This document shows positions 60,793 through 64,000 of a stretch of DNA of 64,000 nucleotides, piece after piece. The DNA lies in NCBI RefSeq assembly GCF_006782915.1, contig NZ_VCNP01000049.1, forward strand, positions 124,001 to 188,000, in the 5' to 3' direction. Each line of letters opens with the position of its first letter. Position 1 is the stretch's first letter. Below the pieces are notes generated by a model. It was not told where the DNA came from. It ran no database searches and saw only the letters and a program-made list of their open reading frames with translations. This DNA is from Streptomyces calvus. Lineage in GTDB: Bacteria; Actinomycetota; Actinomycetes; Streptomycetales; Streptomycetaceae. The position numbers and the translations under genes are program-made.

Positions 60793-61539
60793 ATGACGGA
60801 GAACACAGCGCCGGTCGCCCTGGTCAGCGGCGGCTCGCGCGGGATCGGCCGCGCCGTGGTCCTGCGGCTCGCGGCCGAGGGATACGACGTCTCCTTCTGC
60901 TACCAGTCCAACGAGCAGGCCGCGCTGGAACTGGAGAAGGAGGCCGGCGAACTCGGCCGGCGGGCCCTCGCCGTGCGCGTCGACGTCACCGACGCCGCCT
61001 CGGTCCGCGACTGGGTCACCCGCACCGAGTCCGAACTCGGCCCGGTCGACGTGGCGGTCAGCTCGGCCGGCATCACCCGCGACAACCCGCTGGTCCTGAT
61101 GTCCGACGAGGACTGGCACAGCGTCGTGGACACCAACCTCGACGGCGTCTACCACGTGTGCCGCGCCGTGATATTCGAAATGATGAAGCGCAAATCCGGC
61201 ACGATCATCAATATCTCGTCGATCGCCGGTGTGTACGGAAACGCCACCCAGGCCAACTACTCGGCCTCCAAGGCGGGCATCATCGGATTCTCCAAGGCGC
61301 TCGCCAAAGAGGTCGGTCGATACAACATCAGGGCCAATGTGGTCGCGCCGGGATTCATCGAGACCGATATGACGGCCGAACTCGCCGAGAAGGTCAAGAA
61401 GGACGCCGCGAAGAACATTCCGCTGCGCCGTTTCGGACAGGCCGAGGAAGTGGCGGACCTCGTCGCCTTCCTGGCGAGCGAGCGGGCCGCCTACATCACC
61501 GGATCGGTCCTCCAGATCGACGGCGGCCTGACGGTCTGA
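60793..61539 (+). CDS. 3-oxoacyl-ACP reductase (FabG-like ketoreductase)
   Basis: 248 aa. SDR of FabG type: VSGGSRGIGRAVVLRL, SSAGI, Ser in NISSIAG, NYSASKAG (Tyr/Lys) and PGFIETDMT. It reduces 3-ketoacyl-ACP with NADPH between KS condensation and dehydration. CTACGGAGTGTC gives a ribosome-binding site. From about 61170 the codon use becomes less GC-rich (ATATTCGAAATGATGAAG...), unlike its neighbours. Its TGA overlaps the next ATG by 1 nt. Confidence 0.94.
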   Translation: MTENTAPVALVSGGSRGIGRAVVLRLAAEGYDVSFCYQSNEQAALELEKEAGELGRRALAVRVDVTDAASVRDWVTRTESELGPVDVAVSSAGITRDNPLVLMSDEDWHSVVDTNLDGVYHVCRAVIFEMMKRKSGTIINISSIAGVYGNATQANYSASKAGIIGFSKALAKEVGRYNIRANVVAPGFIETDMTAELAEKVKKDAAKNIPLRRFGQAEEVADLVAFLASERAAYITGSVLQIDGGLTV

Positions 61540-62075
61540 TGACCGGGGAGACCTACCTGCGGCTGCGCGCGCTGGCCGACCGGCACGGTGCCAGGTACCG
61601 GCTCATCGAGCACGCCCCCGAGGGCCGTACCGAGGCGGCCAGCGCACTGCGCGGGCACGCGCTGGAGCAGAGCGCCAAGTGCCTGGTGGTCACCGTACGG
61701 CCGACGAAGCGGACGTGCCGGTACGTGCTGGCCGTCGTCCCGGGCGACCGGCGCGTGGACCTGGCCCGGGTCGCCGAGTGCGCCGGCGGGCGCAAGGCGG
61801 GGTTCGCCGACCGGGAGACCGCCGAGCGGCTGGCCGGCTCGGTCAGCGGATCCATCATTCCGTTCTCCTTCCACCCCGACCTCGAACTGATCGTCGAGGA
61901 GGACCTGCTGCGCAGCGACACGCTGTTCTTCAACGCGGCCCGGCTCGATCTGTCGATGGCCCTCGCCACCGAGGATTACCTCCGTATGGCGCGGCCGCGC
62001 ATCGCGCGGATCAGTGAACCCGATTCGACGGCCGCGGTATTTCAGCAACCTGCAGGCGCCCCGTCTCCCTTGTGA
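61539..62075 (+). CDS. YbaK/EbsC-like aminoacyl-tRNA deacylase domain protein
   Basis: 178 aa. RYRLIEHAPEGRTEAASALRGHALEQSAKCLVVTV, with the conserved Lys, and later GSVSGSIIPFSFHPDLELIVEEDLL follow the YbaK/ProX trans-editing fold. ARLDLSMALATEDYLRMARP ends the domain. Such proteins hydrolyse wrongly charged aminoacyl-tRNAs or act on amino-acid thioesters. It is not usual in NRPS clusters and is translationally coupled to the ketoreductase. It might edit carrier-bound amino acids or protect tRNAs, but there is no direct evidence for either. Confidence 0.85.
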   Translation: MTGETYLRLRALADRHGARYRLIEHAPEGRTEAASALRGHALEQSAKCLVVTVRPTKRTCRYVLAVVPGDRRVDLARVAECAGGRKAGFADRETAERLAGSVSGSIIPFSFHPDLELIVEEDLLRSDTLFFNAARLDLSMALATEDYLRMARPRIARISEPDSTAAVFQQPAGAPSPL

Positions 62076-62178
62076 TACCGCCCTAGCATCACGAAGCAGC
62101 GGCACAGGAAATTCCGCAGACATATCCAGACCATGGCCTGCCACCGGGCCGCCGGAGAGAGCAACGGAGGCCAAGCAC

Positions 62179-63135
62179 GTGGCCAATCCCATGATTGAGG
62201 CAATCGACGTCACAAAGTCGTTCGGTGACGTCACCGCGCTGAACGGTGTGAACGTCTCGGTTCCCGAGGGGTCGATCCACGGCTTGCTCGGCCACAACGG
62301 CGCCGGCAAGACGACCCTGGTCCACATCCTGTCCACGCTGCTGGAACCGAGCACCGGCACCGCGCGGATCTGCGGCCTGGACGTGACCCGGGACGCCCAG
62401 GACGTGCGCCGCCGCATCGGCCTGACCGGCCAGTTCGCCTCCGTGGACGAGCAGTTGTCCGGGCGCGAGAACCTGACCCTGATCGCCCGCCTGCTCGGCG
62501 CGAGCAGGCGGCAGGCGCTCTCCCGCGCCGACGAACTGCTGGAGCTGTTCGAGCTGACCGACGCGGCCAAGCGCCCGGCCTCCACCTACTCGGGCGGCAT
62601 GCGCAGGCGGCTGGACATCTCGGCGAGCCTCGTCGGCTCGCCGCAGGTCATCTTCCTCGACGAGCCCACCACCGGTCTGGACCCCAACTCCCGGATCGCC
62701 GTGTGGGAGGTCATCGAGCGGCTCGCCAAGGACGGCGTCTCGGTGCTGCTCACCACCCAGTACCTGGAGGAGGCCGACCGGCTCTGCGAGCGGATCACCC
62801 TGCTCTCCAAGGGCTCGATCGTCGCCGAGGGCACGCCCACCGAGCTCAAGGGCGCCGTCGGCCAGCGCATGGTGAACGTGACACTGTCCGCCGAGTCGCA
62901 GGTGCCGGGCGCGCTGCGCGCCCTGGAGGCCGAGGGCTTCCGGCCCACCCTCGCGCAGGACTCCTCGACCGCCCTCGGTGTGCCCGTGACCGCCTCCGCC
63001 GACCTGGCGGTCGTGGTGCGCGCGCTGAACGAGGCGCACACCGACATCGCCGAACTCGGCTTCTCCGAACCGACCCTGGACGACGTCTATCTCCGGCTCA
63101 CCCACGAGCCCGCCGCGACGCCGGTGCCCGCGTGA
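62179..63135 (+). CDS. DrrA-type ABC transporter ATP-binding protein
   Basis: 318 aa from GTG at 62179, with GGAGG 8 nt upstream; the longer open frame lacks coding character before this point. Walker A GHNGAGKTT, Q loop TGQFASVDEQLSG, signature YSGGMRRRLD, Walker B VIFLDEPTTGLDP and H loop LLTTQYLEEADRL are all present. The C-terminal ~75 residues are the DrrA-like extension. It powers export together with the permease that follows. The likely cargo is the cluster product, giving self-protection. A -10-like CTAGCAT lies at 62083. Confidence 0.95.
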   Translation: MANPMIEAIDVTKSFGDVTALNGVNVSVPEGSIHGLLGHNGAGKTTLVHILSTLLEPSTGTARICGLDVTRDAQDVRRRIGLTGQFASVDEQLSGRENLTLIARLLGASRRQALSRADELLELFELTDAAKRPASTYSGGMRRRLDISASLVGSPQVIFLDEPTTGLDPNSRIAVWEVIERLAKDGVSVLLTTQYLEEADRLCERITLLSKGSIVAEGTPTELKGAVGQRMVNVTLSAESQVPGALRALEAEGFRPTLAQDSSTALGVPVTASADLAVVVRALNEAHTDIAELGFSEPTLDDVYLRLTHEPAATPVPA

Positions 63136-63172
63136 CCGTCCCCACCATCCCCACCGTAGAAGGAGCACTCAG

Positions 63173-64000
63173 ATGACGGTCGCCGAGGCCGGTACACCCT
63201 TGCGGACACCACCCGTGCGGCGCGACGGCACGACCGCCCAGTGGGGCACCAGCGGGCTCATCACGCAGACCGCCGCGCTCACCGGTCGCTCGCTGCGCCC
63301 CTACCTGAACGCCGGCGTCATCATCGTCACGTTCGTCGAACCCCTCGTCATGCTGCTGATGTTCGCCGGCGTGCTGAAGGTGCTCGGCGAGGCACCGGGC
63401 ATGTCCAAGGAGATGGCCTACATCGACGGCCTGGCCCCCGCCATCATGATCATCACGGCGGTCGCCGCCGGCGCCCAGGCGGGCAACGGCCTCATCAACG
63501 ACCTGCGCAACGAGGTCATCACCCGCTTCCACACGCTGCCCATCAACCGGTTCAGCGTGCTGCTGGCGCGCAGCTTCGCCGACGCCGCCCGCTCGCTCTA
63601 CCAGCTGATCGCCGTGGCCGTACTGGCCGCGGTCATCTTCGGTTTCTCGCCACCCGGCGGCATCCTCGGCGTGCTGGGCGCGATCCTCATGAGCCTGCTC
63701 GTCGGCTGGTCGATGAGCTGGATCTTCATCATGATGGCGGCGCTGATGCGCAACGGCGACGTGCTGCGCATGATCACCACGCTGCTCACCTTCCCGCTGC
63801 TGTTCGCCTCCAACGCCTTCGTGCCGCCGGAGTCGATGCCGACCGGGCTGCGCGTGATCGCCCAGGCCAACCCGATCTCGTACGCCAACGACGCCGTGCG
63901 CGCCATGGTCGCCGGGAACGTCACCGTGATGGAGCTGGTCACGACCGTCGCGGTCTGCCTGGCCCTGGTGTGCGTGTGCGCCCCGATCTCCAAGCGCTCG
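63173..64000 (+). CDS. DrrB-type ABC transporter permease, cut off by the window edge
   Basis: Starts at ATG 63173 after AGAAGGAGCACTCAG and remains open for 276 codons to base 64000. ABC-2 family membrane protein: hydrophobic segments VIIVTFVEPLVMLLMFAGVL, LAPAIMIITAVAAGAQAG, LIAVAVLAAVIFGF, ILGAILMSLLVGWSMSWIFIMMAAL, ITTLLTFPLLFASNAF and VVTTVAVCLALVCVC. The conserved NDLRNEVITRFHTLPINR and FVPPESMP motifs are present. It is the membrane partner of the preceding ATPase. Only the extreme C terminus is missing. Confidence 0.93.
   Translation, partial: MTVAEAGTPLRTPPVRRDGTTAQWGTSGLITQTAALTGRSLRPYLNAGVIIVTFVEPLVMLLMFAGVLKVLGEAPGMSKEMAYIDGLAPAIMIITAVAAGAQAGNGLINDLRNEVITRFHTLPINRFSVLLARSFADAARSLYQLIAVAVLAAVIFGFSPPGGILGVLGAILMSLLVGWSMSWIFIMMAALMRNGDVLRMITTLLTFPLLFASNAFVPPESMPTGLRVIAQANPISYANDAVRAMVAGNVTVMELVTTVAVCLALVCVCAPISKRS

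Overview
The window is high-GC actinobacterial DNA, very probably Streptomyces: strongly G/C-biased third codon positions, GTG starts, 4-nt start/stop overlaps and long antisense shadow frames. Positions about 7.6 kb to past 64 kb are one large biosynthetic gene cluster that makes an acylated, cyclised heptapeptide. Reading the adenylation-domain specificity residues by eye gives Thr, N-methyl-Tyr, a hydrophobic residue (Leu by position), D-Phe, Thr, Asn, Ser. This order matches the peptide core of WS9326A-type cinnamoyl depsipeptides. The matching acyl-chain genes (a highly reducing type II PKS, an isomerase and a phytoene-desaturase-like oxidase) are also present.

Left flank (1-7.4 kb): a cytochrome P450 cut by the window edge, a membrane protein, a small unit made of a conserved hypothetical gene plus a downstream RNA, an ABM-fold monooxygenase-like protein, a DedA membrane protein, a two-component system, and a 190-bp MITE-like element. 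The most unusual item in the window is at 3829-3936. There the DNA encodes a complete tRNA-like cloverleaf in circularly permuted order: the T arm and 3' acceptor strand come before the 5' acceptor strand and D arm. Its open ends, in the anticodon loop, are held by an extra 9-bp helix.

Cluster, left part (7.6-17.3 kb): a stand-alone LysR-type DNA-binding domain, MbtH-like protein, type II thioesterase, a membrane protein, a divergent KS/CLF-like pair, an ACP operon carrying three DsrE-like proteins and a fused double dehydratase, a thioesterase-like protein with a Cys nucleophile, and a ferredoxin/P450 pair. The P450 is the best candidate for tyrosine dehydrogenation.

Cluster, centre (17.6-49.6 kb): three collinear NRPS genes, C-A-T-C-A(MT)-T, C-A-T-C-A-T-E and C-T-C-A*-T-C-A-T-TE. 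Module 5 has no A domain and the A domain of module 6 (A*) has lost its catalytic motifs. Two free-standing A-T proteins downstream have Thr and Asn codes, which is what those two modules need. A second type II thioesterase, an SDR and a ferredoxin reductase complete this part.

Cluster, right part (50-64 kb): the acyl-chain machinery (double hot-dog protein, DsbA-fold isomerase, FAD oxidase, two ACPs, two KSs, two CLF-like proteins, two dehydratase subunits and a ketoreductase), a YbaK-like protein, and a DrrAB-type ABC exporter that runs off the right edge.
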